A DNA stretch of 35,172 nt, taken from assembly GCA_030041735.1 (NCBI GenBank), contig JASIBA010000098.1, positions 1 through 35,172 on the forward strand. The letters run 5' to 3'. How positions within the stretch are numbered: position 1 is the stretch's first letter; each line of letters starts with the position of its first letter. The position numbers and the translations under genes are program-made. Positions 8,036 through 16,494 of this stretch are shown in pieces. The DNA comes from Thermoplasmata archaeon. Lineage in GTDB: Archaea > Thermoplasmatota > Thermoplasmata > Lutacidiplasmatales > UBA184. The notes beneath the pieces are model-generated. The model had not been told where the DNA came from, made no database searches, and worked only from the letters and a program-made list of their open reading frames with translations.

Positions 8036-8902
8036 ATGACCGACCCCTCCACCCGGGCGGAGGCGTTCCGCCAGCTCCATCTCGCGGACCGACCCTTCGT
8101 CCTTCCCAACGCGTGGGACGTCGCGACCGCACGGTTGTTCGAGGACGCCGGGTTCCCCGCGATCGCCACCTCGAGCGCGGCGTTGATGGTCGCGCGCGGG
8201 TATCCGGACGGCGAGGAGATGCCCCGGCGCGAGTTCCTCGACGCCACGGGCCGGATCGCGCGCGCGGTCTCCGTGCCGGTCAGCGCCGACCTCGTCTCGG
8301 GGTACGGCCGGGGCCCGAAGGCGATCGCCGCCACCGTGCGGGCCGCGGTCGCGGCCGGGGCGATCGGGCTCAACCTCGAGGACCTCGACACCGGTTCGGG
8401 CGCCCTCTTCCGCGTGCCGGCCCAGGTGAAGAAGATCCGTGCGATCCGGGCGCTCGCCGGCGAGCTCGGGATCCCGATCGTGATCAACGGGCGGACCGAC
8501 GCCCTCCGCCGCGCCCCGGGCGACGACGCCGCCCGGCTCAAGGAGGCCATCCGGCGCGCGGTCGCGTACCGGGATGCGGGAGCGGACTGCGTCTACCCGA
8601 TGGGGCTCACGGACGCGACGTCGATCGCCACCTTCGTCGAGGCCGTCCACTGCCCCGTGAACGTGATGGTGCGCGCCGGGCTCCCGCCGCTCGCGGAGCT
8701 CGCGCGGCTTGGCGTCCGCCGGGTGAGCTTCGGCCCCTCGGCGGCCTACGCGGCGCTCGGCTTCCTGAAGCGCGCGAGCCAGGACGTGCTCGCCCGCGGG
8801 GTGTTCGATGGGCTCACCGAGGGCGCGATCTCGTACGACGAGCTCAACGCGCTGGCCCGGCCGCGGGCCCCGCCGCCGGCCCCGGCGCCCGCCGGAGCGT
8901 AG
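8036..8902 (+). CDS. Isocitrate lyase / PEP mutase superfamily enzyme
   Basis: A 288-residue alpha/beta barrel enzyme that forms or cleaves C-C or C-P bonds on 2-oxoacid-type substrates. Visible motifs: LPNAWDVATARLFEDAGFPAIATSSAA (barrel start), VSADLVSGYG (compare DxDxGYG, metal-binding Asp kept), GLNLEDLDTG, VINGRTDA and ADCVYPMGL. The KKCGH-type loop of isocitrate and methylisocitrate lyases is absent, so it is neither of those in the strict sense. Related enzymes include oxaloacetate decarboxylase, phosphonopyruvate hydrolase and carboxyPEP mutase-like proteins; which one cannot be told. The C-terminal 15 residues are Pro/Ala-rich. It is a single gene with its own promoter, 46 bases before purC. 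Confidence 0.85.
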   Translation: MTDPSTRAEAFRQLHLADRPFVLPNAWDVATARLFEDAGFPAIATSSAALMVARGYPDGEEMPRREFLDATGRIARAVSVPVSADLVSGYGRGPKAIAATVRAAVAAGAIGLNLEDLDTGSGALFRVPAQVKKIRAIRALAGELGIPIVINGRTDALRRAPGDDAARLKEAIRRAVAYRDAGADCVYPMGLTDATSIATFVEAVHCPVNVMVRAGLPPLAELARLGVRRVSFGPSAAYAALGFLKRASQDVLARGVFDGLTEGAISYDELNALARPRAPPPAPAPAGA

Positions 8903-8915
8903 CGCGGCCCCGGAT

Positions 8916-8925
8916 ACGTTAAGCA
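8916..8925 (+). promoter_or_regulatory. TATA-like box of purC
   Basis: ACGTTAAGC is centred about 27 bases before ATG 8948, identical in its GTTAAG core and spacing to the metE-operon box. Confidence 0.6.
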
Positions 8926-8947
8926 ATCGCGTTCCCCTCGGCCGCGC

Positions 8948-9901
8948 ATGCCGAAGGCCACCGCGCCCGCGATGCCCGCCGCTCCGAAGTTCCTGCGCCG
9001 CGGGAAGGTCAAGGAGGTCTACGAGATCTCGCCGACGGAGCTCGAGTTCCGCTTCACGAACGACATCTCCGTCTTCGACAAGCACATCCCGAGCGAGATC
9101 CCGCACAAGGGGGAGACGCTGGCCCGGACCGCGGCCCACTGGTTCGAGCTCTGCTCGCGGCTCGGCGTGCCCCACCATTACCTGGGCCTGTCGGGTCCCA
9201 CGACGATGCGGGTGAAGCGCGTGCAGGTCGTCCCGCAGCCGAAGACGCTCGGGCCCCACCCGAAGGGCTACCTCGTCCCGCTCGAGCTGATCGTCCGGTA
9301 CTATCTCGCCGGCTCGATGTGGGACCGCGTGAAGAGCGGGGCGGTCACGGCGAAGGACCTCGGGTTCCCGGCCGACACCACGCTCGTCTACGGGGTGAAG
9401 CTCCCCCAGCCGCACTTCGAGGTCACCACCAAGCTCGAGCCGATCGACCGGCTGCTCACGTTCGCCGAGGCCTTGGAGCTCGCCCAGATCGACCGGCGCC
9501 AGCTCGACGCGATCCGCGAGATGATCCTGAAGGTCGACGAGTCGATGCAGCGGGAGATCGGCCCGCGCGGGCTCATCCACGTCGACGGCAAGAAGGAGTT
9601 CGGGATCGACGACGCGGGGGCCCTGATGGTCGTCGACACCTTCGGCACGGCCGACGAGGACCGCTTCTGGGACAAGGACGCCTACGAGCGCGGGCGCCAG
9701 GTCGACTTCTCGAAGGAGTTCGTCCGCCAGCACTACCGGCAGACCGGCTACTACGACCAGCTCCAGAAGGCGCGCGCGGCCCACCAGCCCGAGCCGACGA
9801 TCCCCCCGCTCCCGCCCCTCCTCGTCGACGAGGCGAGCCGGCTCTACACGACCGTCTTCCAGCGGCTCACGGGCCAGCCGTTCGCGGCGACCCCGGGATA
9901 G
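8948..9901 (+). CDS. purC: SAICAR synthetase
   Basis: Joins CAIR and aspartate using ATP to form SAICAR in de novo purine synthesis. Diagnostic segments: GKVKEVYEI (nucleotide-binding beta turn), SVFDKHIPSEIPHKGE, GYLVPLELIVRYYLAGSMW, KLPQPHFEVTTKLE, GLIHVDGKKEFGID and VVDTFGTADEDRFW. At 317 residues it is of the longer class, close in length to yeast Ade1, rather than the roughly 240-residue form common in archaea and many bacteria. It has its own promoter. The only other purine gene in the window is purH, 14 kb away, so the pathway is not clustered. Confidence 0.95.
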   Translation: MPKATAPAMPAAPKFLRRGKVKEVYEISPTELEFRFTNDISVFDKHIPSEIPHKGETLARTAAHWFELCSRLGVPHHYLGLSGPTTMRVKRVQVVPQPKTLGPHPKGYLVPLELIVRYYLAGSMWDRVKSGAVTAKDLGFPADTTLVYGVKLPQPHFEVTTKLEPIDRLLTFAEALELAQIDRRQLDAIREMILKVDESMQREIGPRGLIHVDGKKEFGIDDAGALMVVDTFGTADEDRFWDKDAYERGRQVDFSKEFVRQHYRQTGYYDQLQKARAAHQPEPTIPPLPPLLVDEASRLYTTVFQRLTGQPFAATPG

Positions 9902-9967
9902 GCCCGGCGACCGCCTCGCTCCGGCGAGGGTCCCGGTGCGGCCCCGGCCCGCGGGACCGCGGCGTCC

Positions 9968-10570
9968 TCAGGGGATCTTGATCAGACCGATCAAGGCCTC
10001 GGGCTTCCGATCCGGGTCCTTGAATCGGAACAGGAACGTCTCGAGACCGGGGCGAACGCGGGGCGAGCCCGGGTCGGGCGTGTCCGCCGGCACGAGCGCG
10101 TCACGGTCGTAGATCAGCAGCAGATCGATCCGCAGGGGGCGCCCCCGATCGATCGGGGCGTCTTCGTAGAAGTGTCGCATCACGCCGGCGAAGAAGGACG
10201 CAGCTCCGGGCTCGCGGCCGAACGGCCCGCCCTGGAGGTCGGCGTGGTACGGCGCGAACTGCTCGTGCGCGACGCCCCGCCGTTCGGGGTCGTACCGGTC
10301 CGTCCCCTTCGCCCGGATCCGGTGGGCGAGCTGATCCAGGGTGAGCGGCGGGTGGTCCGCCGAACTGATCGCACGGACGATGATGCGGTGCACGTCGAAG
10401 TGGTCGCGGATCACCCGATCCACGTTCTCGCCGAGCGTGTAATCCGGCGGGCCCTCGATGCGATAGCCCGGGAGGGGCACGGCGTAGACGCGGACCTTCG
10501 GCCTTCGTCCCCGGATCGGTGGCCCCGGCATCCCCCCTCGACGGGATCCCAACGGCGGGGCACCGTTCAC
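9968..10570 (-). CDS. Unrecognised 200-residue protein divergent from radA
   Basis: I do not recognise a family. It is hydrophilic and apparently cytosolic, with no signal peptide or membrane helix. The best-structured parts are [41 protein letters not shown] (residues 24-65) and [22 protein letters not shown] at the C-terminus; neither shows an obvious catalytic motif. GTG 10570 is proposed because the A/T island at 10595-10600 is centred exactly as far from it (27.5 bases) as from the radA start on the other strand. ATG 10531 is an alternative, 13 codons shorter. Its codon use and composition resemble the neighbours. It ends convergently with purC. Confidence 0.6.
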   Translation of the reverse strand: MNGAPPLGSRRGGMPGPPIRGRRPKVRVYAVPLPGYRIEGPPDYTLGENVDRVIRDHFDVHRIIVRAISSADHPPLTLDQLAHRIRAKGTDRYDPERRGVAHEQFAPYHADLQGGPFGREPGAASFFAGVMRHFYEDAPIDRGRPLRIDLLLIYDRDALVPADTPDPGSPRVRPGLETFLFRFKDPDRKPEALIGLIKIP

Positions 10571-10592
10571 CGTTTCGGCACCCCTCCCCCCA

Positions 10593-10602
10593 CGCTTATC
10601 TT
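10593..10602. promoter_or_regulatory. Possible shared TATA island for radA and the divergent gene
   Basis: CTTATC on the plus strand (GATAAG on the minus strand), centred at 10597.5. It is 27.5 bases from GTG 10625 (radA, plus) and 27.5 bases from GTG 10570 (minus). One A/T island may therefore serve both directions. Confidence 0.5.
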
Positions 10603-10624
10603 CCCCGGGCCCGGTCTCGCCGTC

Positions 10625-11626
10625 GTGCCGACGAAGAGCCCCGGGCGCGGCTCCGCCACCGCCGAGACCGCTCCCGAGCCGAAGCCCGAGATCGCCCTCG
10701 AAGACCTCCCCGGTATCGGGGCGACGATCGCCGAGAAGCTGCGCGAGGCCGGGTACACCGACCTCATGGAGCTCGCGGTAGCCTCGCCGGGGGACGTCGC
10801 CGAGGCCGCGGAGATCGGGACCGCCATCGCCCAGAAGATCATCGGCGAGGCGCGCCGGAAGGCGGACGTCGGGCAGTTCGAGAGCGGCACGACGCTGCTC
10901 GAGCGGAGGAAGAAGCTCGGGCGGATCACGACCGGCGCCAAGTCGCTCGACGAGCTGCTCGGCGGCGGGGTCGAGACCCAGGCGATCACCGAGTTCTCCG
11001 GCGAGTTCGGGAGCGGGAAGACCCAGCTGGCGCACCAGATCGCCGTCAACGTGCAGCTCCCCGTCGACCAGGGCGGCCTCGCCGGCGAAGCGGTTTACAT
11101 CGACACCGAGAGCACGTTCCGGCCCGAGCGGATCGTCGACATGGCGAAGGGGAGCGGCGTGGACCCCGCCGACGCGCTCCGCCGGATCCACGTCGCGCGC
11201 GCGTTCAACTCCAACCACCAGATGCTGCTCGTGCAGAAGGCGCAGGAGCTCGCCCGCGAGCGGCCGATCCGGCTCCTCGTGGTCGACTCGCTCACCGCCC
11301 ACTTCCGCAGCGAGTACGTCGGGCGGGCCGAGCTCGCGCCCCGGCAGCAGCTCCTCAACAAGCACCTGCACGAGCTGCTGCGCTTCTCGGACACGTACAA
11401 CGCCTCGATCGTCGTCACGAACCAGGTCTCGGCCCGGCCGGACATCCTGTTCGGCGACCCGACCCGCCCGATCGGCGGGAACATCGTGGCCCACGCCGCG
11501 ACGTACCGGGTCTACCTGCGGAAGTCGAAGCCGCCCCGCCGCATCGCCCGGCTGATCGACTCGCCCAACCTTCCCGAGGGCGAGGCGGTCTTCTCGCTCA
11601 CGACCGAGGGGATCCGGGGCGAGTAG
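10625..11626 (+). CDS. radA: DNA repair and recombination protein RadA
   Basis: Archaeal RecA/Rad51 recombinase that forms filaments on single-stranded DNA and catalyses strand exchange. Residues 25-80 carry the helix-hairpin-helix N-terminal domain ([20 protein letters not shown]). The ATPase core has Walker A GEFGSGKT (126-133), the FRPER segment, Walker B LLVVDS and the DNA-binding loop region ending in [19 protein letters not shown]. The 333 residues match the family, and there is no intein. GTG 10625 is favoured by the A/T box 27 bases upstream; the frame is open further upstream but carries only low-complexity sequence. The next gene starts 42 bases after the stop with no visible promoter. 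Confidence 0.97.
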   Translation: MPTKSPGRGSATAETAPEPKPEIALEDLPGIGATIAEKLREAGYTDLMELAVASPGDVAEAAEIGTAIAQKIIGEARRKADVGQFESGTTLLERRKKLGRITTGAKSLDELLGGGVETQAITEFSGEFGSGKTQLAHQIAVNVQLPVDQGGLAGEAVYIDTESTFRPERIVDMAKGSGVDPADALRRIHVARAFNSNHQMLLVQKAQELARERPIRLLVVDSLTAHFRSEYVGRAELAPRQQLLNKHLHELLRFSDTYNASIVVTNQVSARPDILFGDPTRPIGGNIVAHAATYRVYLRKSKPPRRIARLIDSPNLPEGEAVFSLTTEGIRGE

Positions 11627-11668
11627 CCCCGCGCGGCTCAAGAGCGGGCCGCGGCTCGCGGCCGGGGC

Positions 11669-12715
11669 GTGCAGCGCAACGGGGTCTGCTACGACGTCGG
11701 CCGCACGATGCTCGGCCAGGACTGGCGACCCGACTTCGACCCAGCGATCGTCCGGCGCGAGCTCGCGATCATCCACGACGACCTCCACTGCAACGCGGTC
11801 CGACTCCAGGGGTTCGACCTCGGCCGGCTCACCACCGCGACCGCGCTCGCGTTCGACGCGGGACTCGAGGTCTGGTTCTCCCCCGAGATGTGGGACCGGA
11901 CGCCCGAGGAGATGCTCCCGTACCTCGCGGAGGCCGCGGCCCGGGCCGAGGGGCTGCGCCGCGACCACCCCGACCGCATCGTGTTCAGCGTCGGCAGCGA
12001 GATCTCGCTGTTCGCGCAGGGATTCCTCCCGGGCACGAACGTGCTGAAGCGCCTCGCGAATCCGAAGCTGCGGGAGATTCTGTTCTCCGGCGCCCTCCGA
12101 GCGCCGATCAACGCGTTCCTCGCGACCGCGGCCCGGACCGTGCGCGCGGCGTTCGGCGGCCCGCTCACCTACGCGTCCGTGGGCTTCGAGGAGGTCGACT
12201 GGGGCCCGTTCGACTTCGTCGGGGCGGACCTCTACCGGGGCGACCCCCACTACGATCAGTACCCGGCGCTCCTCGAGCGGTACACGAAGCTCGGGAAGCC
12301 CCTCGCGAACCTGGAGTTCGGCTGCTGCACGTTCCGGGGGGCCGACCACTGGGGCGGTCGCGGCTGGCAGATCGTCGACTGGGGGCACCGAACCCCGCGG
12401 CTCACGGCCGACGTGGTCTACGACCCGGGCACGCAGGCGCGGGAGGACGCCGAGCTGCTGCGCCTCAACGACGCGGCCGGGGTCAACGCGACGTTCGTGT
12501 TCACGTTCGTCGAGCCCGGCGCCGGCTTGACACCGCGGCTGCGGCGACGGCTCGCCCGGCTGCCCTTCGATCCCGACCTCCCGCGCTACAGCCTCGTCCG
12601 GAGCCTTCCCGAGGGCCAACACGGCGCGACGTACCCGGATCTGCCGTGGGAGCCGAAGGAGTCGTTCCGGTCCGTCGCGGAATTCTACGCGACGCACCCG
12701 CCCCGCGCGCCCTAG
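11669..12715 (+). CDS. TIM-barrel glycoside-hydrolase-like protein
   Basis: A 348-residue (beta/alpha)8-type protein resembling clan A glycoside hydrolases; database homologues of this kind are sometimes loosely labelled 'abortive infection protein', which I would not adopt. Features: NGVCYDVGRTM and CNAVRLQGFD (strands 1-2), VFSVGSEISLF with E111 at the end of a strand where clan A enzymes carry the acid/base, FDFVGADLY, and PLANLEFGCCTFRGADHWGG with E216 at the nucleophile position. No signal peptide is seen, so if active it acts in the cytosol. GTG 11669 lies 42 bases after radA, and there is no A/T box, so it may be read through from radA. Substrate unknown. Confidence 0.65.
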   Translation: MQRNGVCYDVGRTMLGQDWRPDFDPAIVRRELAIIHDDLHCNAVRLQGFDLGRLTTATALAFDAGLEVWFSPEMWDRTPEEMLPYLAEAAARAEGLRRDHPDRIVFSVGSEISLFAQGFLPGTNVLKRLANPKLREILFSGALRAPINAFLATAARTVRAAFGGPLTYASVGFEEVDWGPFDFVGADLYRGDPHYDQYPALLERYTKLGKPLANLEFGCCTFRGADHWGGRGWQIVDWGHRTPRLTADVVYDPGTQAREDAELLRLNDAAGVNATFVFTFVEPGAGLTPRLRRRLARLPFDPDLPRYSLVRSLPEGQHGATYPDLPWEPKESFRSVAEFYATHPPRAP

Positions 12716-13392
12716 CCCCGCGCCGCCGCACCCGCGGCTCCGGCCACCCGGCGGAGGGCCGTGGCCTTGACGTAGAGTAGGACGCGGACGCCCGGCCGCA
12801 GCCGGAGCTGGCGGACCGGCTCCTCCGTCAGGGCGACCCGGAGGGTCGCGCCCGGGACCCGCACGCGGAGCGTCAGATCGAGCCCGGACGGATCGCGCTC
12901 GACGCGCTCCACGGTCCCGGCGATCACGTTCCGCGCGCTCGAGGGGAACCGGCGGCGGGCGACGACGATCGCCTCCGGGTCCAGCACGAGCCGGAGCGCC
13001 TCCCCGTCGGACGCGGAGAACGCGACGCGGAGCCGGAGGTCCGACGCCACCTCGACCTCGGGCGGAGGACCGGCCCGGTAGACGCCCCGGAGCAGGTTGG
13101 GGCGGGGCCCTCCCACGACCGAGCGCGCGTCCAGGAGCTCGATCGTGTCGAACCCGCCGCGGAGCACGCGGTCCCCGAGCGGCGTCAGCGCGGTGCCCCC
13201 GTGGGCGCGGCCCCCGCGGGCGCCCTGGACGACGGGGCCACCGAAGGCCCGCGCGAGGCGACCCAGCCGGTAGACCGCGCGGTCGCGGGAGATCCCCAGC
13301 GCGCGGCTCGCGGCCACGACGGAATGCGAGCGCCCGATCGAGCGGAGCAGCGCGACGTCCGTGTCCGTGACCCGGCTCGGACGTTCGGCCAT
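12712..13392 (-). CDS. modE: ModE-type molybdate/tungstate-responsive regulator
   Basis: Predicted oxyanion-sensing repressor. Residues 8-75 form the LysR-like winged helix typical of ModE (VVAASRALGISRDRAVYRLGRL, then the wing segment ending in GGTALTPLGDRVL). Residues about 140-215 form a TOBE domain (NVIAGTVERV ... GVRVLLYVKATALRRV), the molybdate/tungstate-binding fold. It is the last gene of the importer operon, 4 bases after the ATPase stop, so it should control its own transport genes. A candidate operator lies just upstream of the first gene (16431-16453). Its stop overlaps the end of the convergent plus-strand gene by 4 bases. Mo versus W preference is not readable. Confidence 0.85.
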   Translation of the reverse strand: MAERPSRVTDTDVALLRSIGRSHSVVAASRALGISRDRAVYRLGRLARAFGGPVVQGARGGRAHGGTALTPLGDRVLRGGFDTIELLDARSVVGGPRPNLLRGVYRAGPPPEVEVASDLRLRVAFSASDGEALRLVLDPEAIVVARRRFPSSARNVIAGTVERVERDPSGLDLTLRVRVPGATLRVALTEEPVRQLRLRPGVRVLLYVKATALRRVAGAAGAAARG

Positions 13393-13396
13393 GCGC

Positions 13397-14410
13397 CTAG
13401 CTCCACGGACCGAGGGCGCGCAGGCTCTCCTCGTTTACGGAGAACCGGAACGCCTGGCCCGGCGCCGGGACCGGTCCGGTCCGTGGGAGGGGGAGCGCGA
13501 GCTCGATCCAGAGCCCATCCGCGCGCACCGTCACGGCGAGACCCTCCGGGGTCGGGCGGACCCCGTGGACGGTCCCCGACCAGGGCCCGCCCTCGGCGGC
13601 GAGCCGCACGCAGGGAAAGGCGACTCCCTGGGGGCCGGCGCGTCTGGCGAGCCAGGCGCCCAGCGAGGCCGGAGCGGCCCCGTCGAGCGTCGGCCGGTCG
13701 AACACGTTGTCGAACCCGACGAACCGGGCGGCGAACGCGTCGGGAGGATGCGCGAGCAGCGCCGCCGCGTCGCCGCTCAACTGCACCGCGCCCTCGCGCA
13801 GCACGACGAAGTGGTCCGCGGTCGCGAACGCGAGCGAGGGGTCGTGCGTCACCAGCACGACGGGGACGCGCTCGTCCTGCTTCATCTCCTGGACGACCAG
13901 CGCGAGGTCGTGGCGCGCCTCGACGTCGAGCGACTGGCTCGGCTCGTCCCAGACGATCAGTTCGGGCTCGGCCGCGAGCGCCCGGGCGAGCGCGACCCGC
14001 TGCGCCTCGCCGCCGCTGAGCCGGGCGGGGTACCGTCCGGCGAGCCGGCCGAGGCCGAACCGTTCGAGCAGCTCCCGGCTCCGGGCGCGGGCGTCGGTCC
14101 GGCCCCGGACCTCGAGCGGGTAGCTCACGTTCCGCTCGACCGTCCGGTGCGGGAACAGGCCCAGCCCCTGGGGCACGTAGCCGAGACCCCGGCGCTCCGG
14201 AGGGAGCCGGGCGACGTCGTGCCCATCGCGCAGGATGCGCCCGGCGCTGAGCCCCAGGAATCCGGCCAGGGTCCGCAGCAGCGTGGTCTTGCCGGAGCCC
14301 GAGGCGCCCAGGATCGCGACCACGCGCCCCGGGGCGAGCTCGAGGTCGATCGGGCCGAGGTGGAACCGGTCGACCGCGGTCTCGAGCCCGGCGACCGTCC
14401 AGACGCTCAC
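13397..14410 (-). CDS. Molybdate/tungstate ABC transporter, ATP-binding protein
   Basis: Energises oxyanion import. The ATPase domain (1-230) has Walker A GASGSGKTT, Q-loop PQGLGLFPH, signature LSGGEAQR, Walker B LIVWDEP and the switch THD. Residues 230-337 form a C-terminal regulatory TOBE-like extension (WSGTVHGVRPTPEGLAVTVRADGLWIELALP), as in ModC and WtpC. GTG 14410 overlaps the permease stop by 4 bases (GTGA) and the regulator follows 4 bases after its stop, so the four genes form one translationally coupled unit. The 337-residue length is normal. Substrate is assigned from the neighbouring binding protein and ModE. Confidence 0.9.
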   Translation of the reverse strand: MSVWTVAGLETAVDRFHLGPIDLELAPGRVVAILGASGSGKTTLLRTLAGFLGLSAGRILRDGHDVARLPPERRGLGYVPQGLGLFPHRTVERNVSYPLEVRGRTDARARSRELLERFGLGRLAGRYPARLSGGEAQRVALARALAAEPELIVWDEPSQSLDVEARHDLALVVQEMKQDERVPVVLVTHDPSLAFATADHFVVLREGAVQLSGDAAALLAHPPDAFAARFVGFDNVFDRPTLDGAAPASLGAWLARRAGPQGVAFPCVRLAAEGGPWSGTVHGVRPTPEGLAVTVRADGLWIELALPLPRTGPVPAPGQAFRFSVNEESLRALGPWS

Positions 14411-15285
14411 GGGGTGAGCTCCCCGCGGCGCCAGGGCAGCCAGCCCGATCGCTCGCCGAGACGGACGGCGAGGAACAGCGCGAAGGCGATCAGCAGGAAG
14501 ACCGAGCTCACCGCGGCCGCTCCCTTCAGGTTCCCCGCCTGGAACAGGTTGTAGACGAGCACGGAGATCGTCGAGGTGACGGGACCGTTGTACGGCCCGC
14601 CGGGATAGACCGCGTAGGCGATGATCAGGATCCCGCCGATCTCGCTCACCGCGCGCGCCCAGGTGAGGAGCAGGCCCGCGACGATCCCGCGGAGCGCGAG
14701 CGGGAACGAGACCGTGAGGAACGCGGTGGCGGGCCCCGCGCCGAGCGAGCGGGCCGCCTCGAGCGTCCGGTCGTCGATCGCCCGGAACGACAGGTCCGCC
14801 GCGAGGACGGTGTACGGCGCGCTGACGAACGCCATCACGAGGACCACGCCCCAGATCGTGTCGTAGACGGGGAAGCCGATCCAGGTCGTGAACCGGAACG
14901 CGGGGCTGCCGGGCAGCAGCAGCAGGAAGAGGCCCAACCCCACCAGGAGGTGGGGCACCACCACCGGCAGAGCGACCACCGCCTCGACGACGCTGCGACC
15001 GGGGAAGCGCCGGCGCGCGAGCAGGTAGCCGAGCGGGATCGCGAAGACGACCGCGATGAGCAGCGTGATCGCCGACGCGTAGAACGTGAGCCAGAGCGCG
15101 GCGTCGACGGCCGCGTTGTCGAACGCCGCGACGATCTCGGAGAGGGGGGCGTAGGTGAACAGCGCGTAGATCGGCAGCAGGAACAGCAGCAGCAGCGAGC
15201 CCGCCAGGACGAGCTGGAGGACCAGCCAGGGAGCGCCGCCGAGCTTCGGTCGCGTCGTGGGGGCCGGCACGGCCCCCGGGTTCAT
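14407..15285 (-). CDS. Molybdate/tungstate ABC transporter, permease
   Basis: Integral membrane channel subunit, 292 residues with about six hydrophobic helices (first near 17-40, LVLQLVLAGSLLLLFLLPIY). The conserved EAA loop that docks on the ATPase is EAARSLGAGPATAFLTVSFP. Overall it resembles ModB/WtpB/TupB. ATG 15285 was chosen because it overlaps the stop of the binding protein by 4 bases (ATGA); an upstream start would intrude on that gene. Which oxyanion is carried depends on the binding protein. Confidence 0.9.
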   Translation of the reverse strand: MNPGAVPAPTTRPKLGGAPWLVLQLVLAGSLLLLFLLPIYALFTYAPLSEIVAAFDNAAVDAALWLTFYASAITLLIAVVFAIPLGYLLARRRFPGRSVVEAVVALPVVVPHLLVGLGLFLLLLPGSPAFRFTTWIGFPVYDTIWGVVLVMAFVSAPYTVLAADLSFRAIDDRTLEAARSLGAGPATAFLTVSFPLALRGIVAGLLLTWARAVSEIGGILIIAYAVYPGGPYNGPVTSTISVLVYNLFQAGNLKGAAAVSSVFLLIAFALFLAVRLGERSGWLPWRRGELTP

Positions 15286-16430
15286 GGAATGAACGGAGCC
15301 GCCCACGCGGGGAGCGACGTCACGTCCGGCTGCAGGAGGCCCGGCACCGCGCTGGGCGTCGGCGACCAACCGGGGAAGATCGGCGTCCACGCGTCATCCT
15401 CGGCCAGGATCGCGCTGCCCTGGGGGGAGAGCAGGAGGTGGAGGAACAGCGCCCCGAGCGCGGCGTTCGGGGCGTTCGAGGGCACCGTCGCCGCGAACAG
15501 GATCGGGGCGGGGACGACCGAGACGAGGGTCCCGGCCGAGCCGATGATCTGCGTCGAGAGCTTCGAGTAGGCGGTGAGCGCGAACGAGGTGTTCGCGCCC
15601 AGCCCGACGGTCGAGTTCAGGAGCACGTAGCTCAGGTGGTTCTGGATGGCGACCGCCTTGTACGTGATCACGGCCGAGAGGACACCCGTGTTCATCAGGG
15701 TCGCCGCCTGCGACTCGTGCTCGATCTTGGTGTACGAGGGGTTCGGGGTCGCGTACGAGCCCGGCGCGCCGCTGTACAGCTGGTTGTACACCGCGCTCGT
15801 GCTGCCGTTCTGGAACTGGCCCTGCAGCATCATCGAGAAGATCTCGTTGTAGCCGTTCGGGTCGGTCGAGGCGTTCCAGACCCCGAACGGCGCGTTGCCG
15901 GGGGTCTTGACGTCCTGGACCAGCTTCCAGCCCCAGTTCGAGGCGTTGACCCCGTGGAACGCCGGGAGGCTCGCGTTGTAGATCAGGACCTCCTGGGTCT
16001 GGGCGAACACGACCTCGTACGAGGCGTAGGTCGGCTGGAGCAGCTGCGGGATCAGGCGGAAGTCGGCCAGCGCCGCCACGTCCGCCTTCGCGCCTGTGGA
16101 CGTGATCGCGGTCGTGATGTCGAGCGAGCCCTCGTAGGTCTGGGCCGCGGCCGGCGCGGTGACCCCGGGGGTCTCGTTGACCAGGGCGTTGGCGACCATG
16201 GGGAACGTGTCGACCAGCGTGCCCGCCCCGAGGATCGAGAGGGTGTTGTTGGCGGCCGTGCTCGGCGAGGCGGCCGGCGAGCCACGATACTCGTACCCCG
16301 CGTAGAATCCGGCGCCGCCGACGGCGGCCGCCACGACGATGAGGACGACGACCCAGACGGCGGTGCTCGTGCCGCGGGCCGGGGGTGGCAGGGAGGTCGT
16401 TTCCGAGGGCGCCGGAGTGGGGGCGGACAT
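15282..16430 (-). CDS. wtpA: Molybdate/tungstate-binding protein, membrane-anchored
   Basis: Extracellular solute-binding protein that hands oxyanions to the permease. Residues 22-45 form one N-terminal membrane helix (VWVVVLIVVAAAVGGAGFYAGY) that anchors it outside the cell. The mature part has the ModA/WtpA pattern: SILGAGTLVDTFP, a Ser/Thr-rich segment around DITTAITSTGAKADVAALADFRLIPQLL, then DPNGYNEIFSMML (compare DPxGYR in WtpA) and a C-terminal SPQGSAILAE helix. The ADxxLIP arrangement is closer to WtpA than to bacterial ModA, hence the tentative symbol. ATG 16430 sits just inside a candidate operator and TATA region; an upstream start at 16556 would run into the neighbouring protease gene. 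Confidence 0.85.
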   Translation of the reverse strand: MSAPTPAPSETTSLPPPARGTSTAVWVVVLIVVAAAVGGAGFYAGYEYRGSPAASPSTAANNTLSILGAGTLVDTFPMVANALVNETPGVTAPAAAQTYEGSLDITTAITSTGAKADVAALADFRLIPQLLQPTYASYEVVFAQTQEVLIYNASLPAFHGVNASNWGWKLVQDVKTPGNAPFGVWNASTDPNGYNEIFSMMLQGQFQNGSTSAVYNQLYSGAPGSYATPNPSYTKIEHESQAATLMNTGVLSAVITYKAVAIQNHLSYVLLNSTVGLGANTSFALTAYSKLSTQIIGSAGTLVSVVPAPILFAATVPSNAPNAALGALFLHLLLSPQGSAILAEDDAWTPIFPGWSPTPSAVPGLLQPDVTSLPAWAAPFIP

Positions 16431-16460
16431 CGATGTGGCATTTTCACATATCGGATAAGT
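16431..16460 (-). promoter_or_regulatory. Promoter and candidate ModE operator of the Mo/W importer
   Basis: Read on the minus strand, CGATATGTG, seven bases, then CACATCG: an interrupted palindrome with perfect arms ATGTG/CACAT (16433-16437 and 16445-16449) ending one base before the start codon. Upstream, ACTTATCC (about 16453-16460) is a TATA-like island centred about 27 bases from ATG 16430. A repressor here would block initiation. Assignment to the operon's ModE protein is inference. Confidence 0.5.
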
Positions 16461-16494
16461 CCTTCGCGACGCGGCCGTCGGCGGCCGGTCCCCG

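Noticed and set aside
9914-9929. Hairpin CCTCGC-TCCG-GCGAGG after purC as a terminator
   Set aside because: A 6-bp GC stem is easy to find by chance at this composition and no T-run follows; archaeal termination usually needs one.
11669-12715. Calling the TIM-barrel protein an abortive-infection defence gene
   Set aside because: The label sometimes attached to such proteins has no support here: no defence neighbours, and the sequence looks like a glycoside hydrolase fold.
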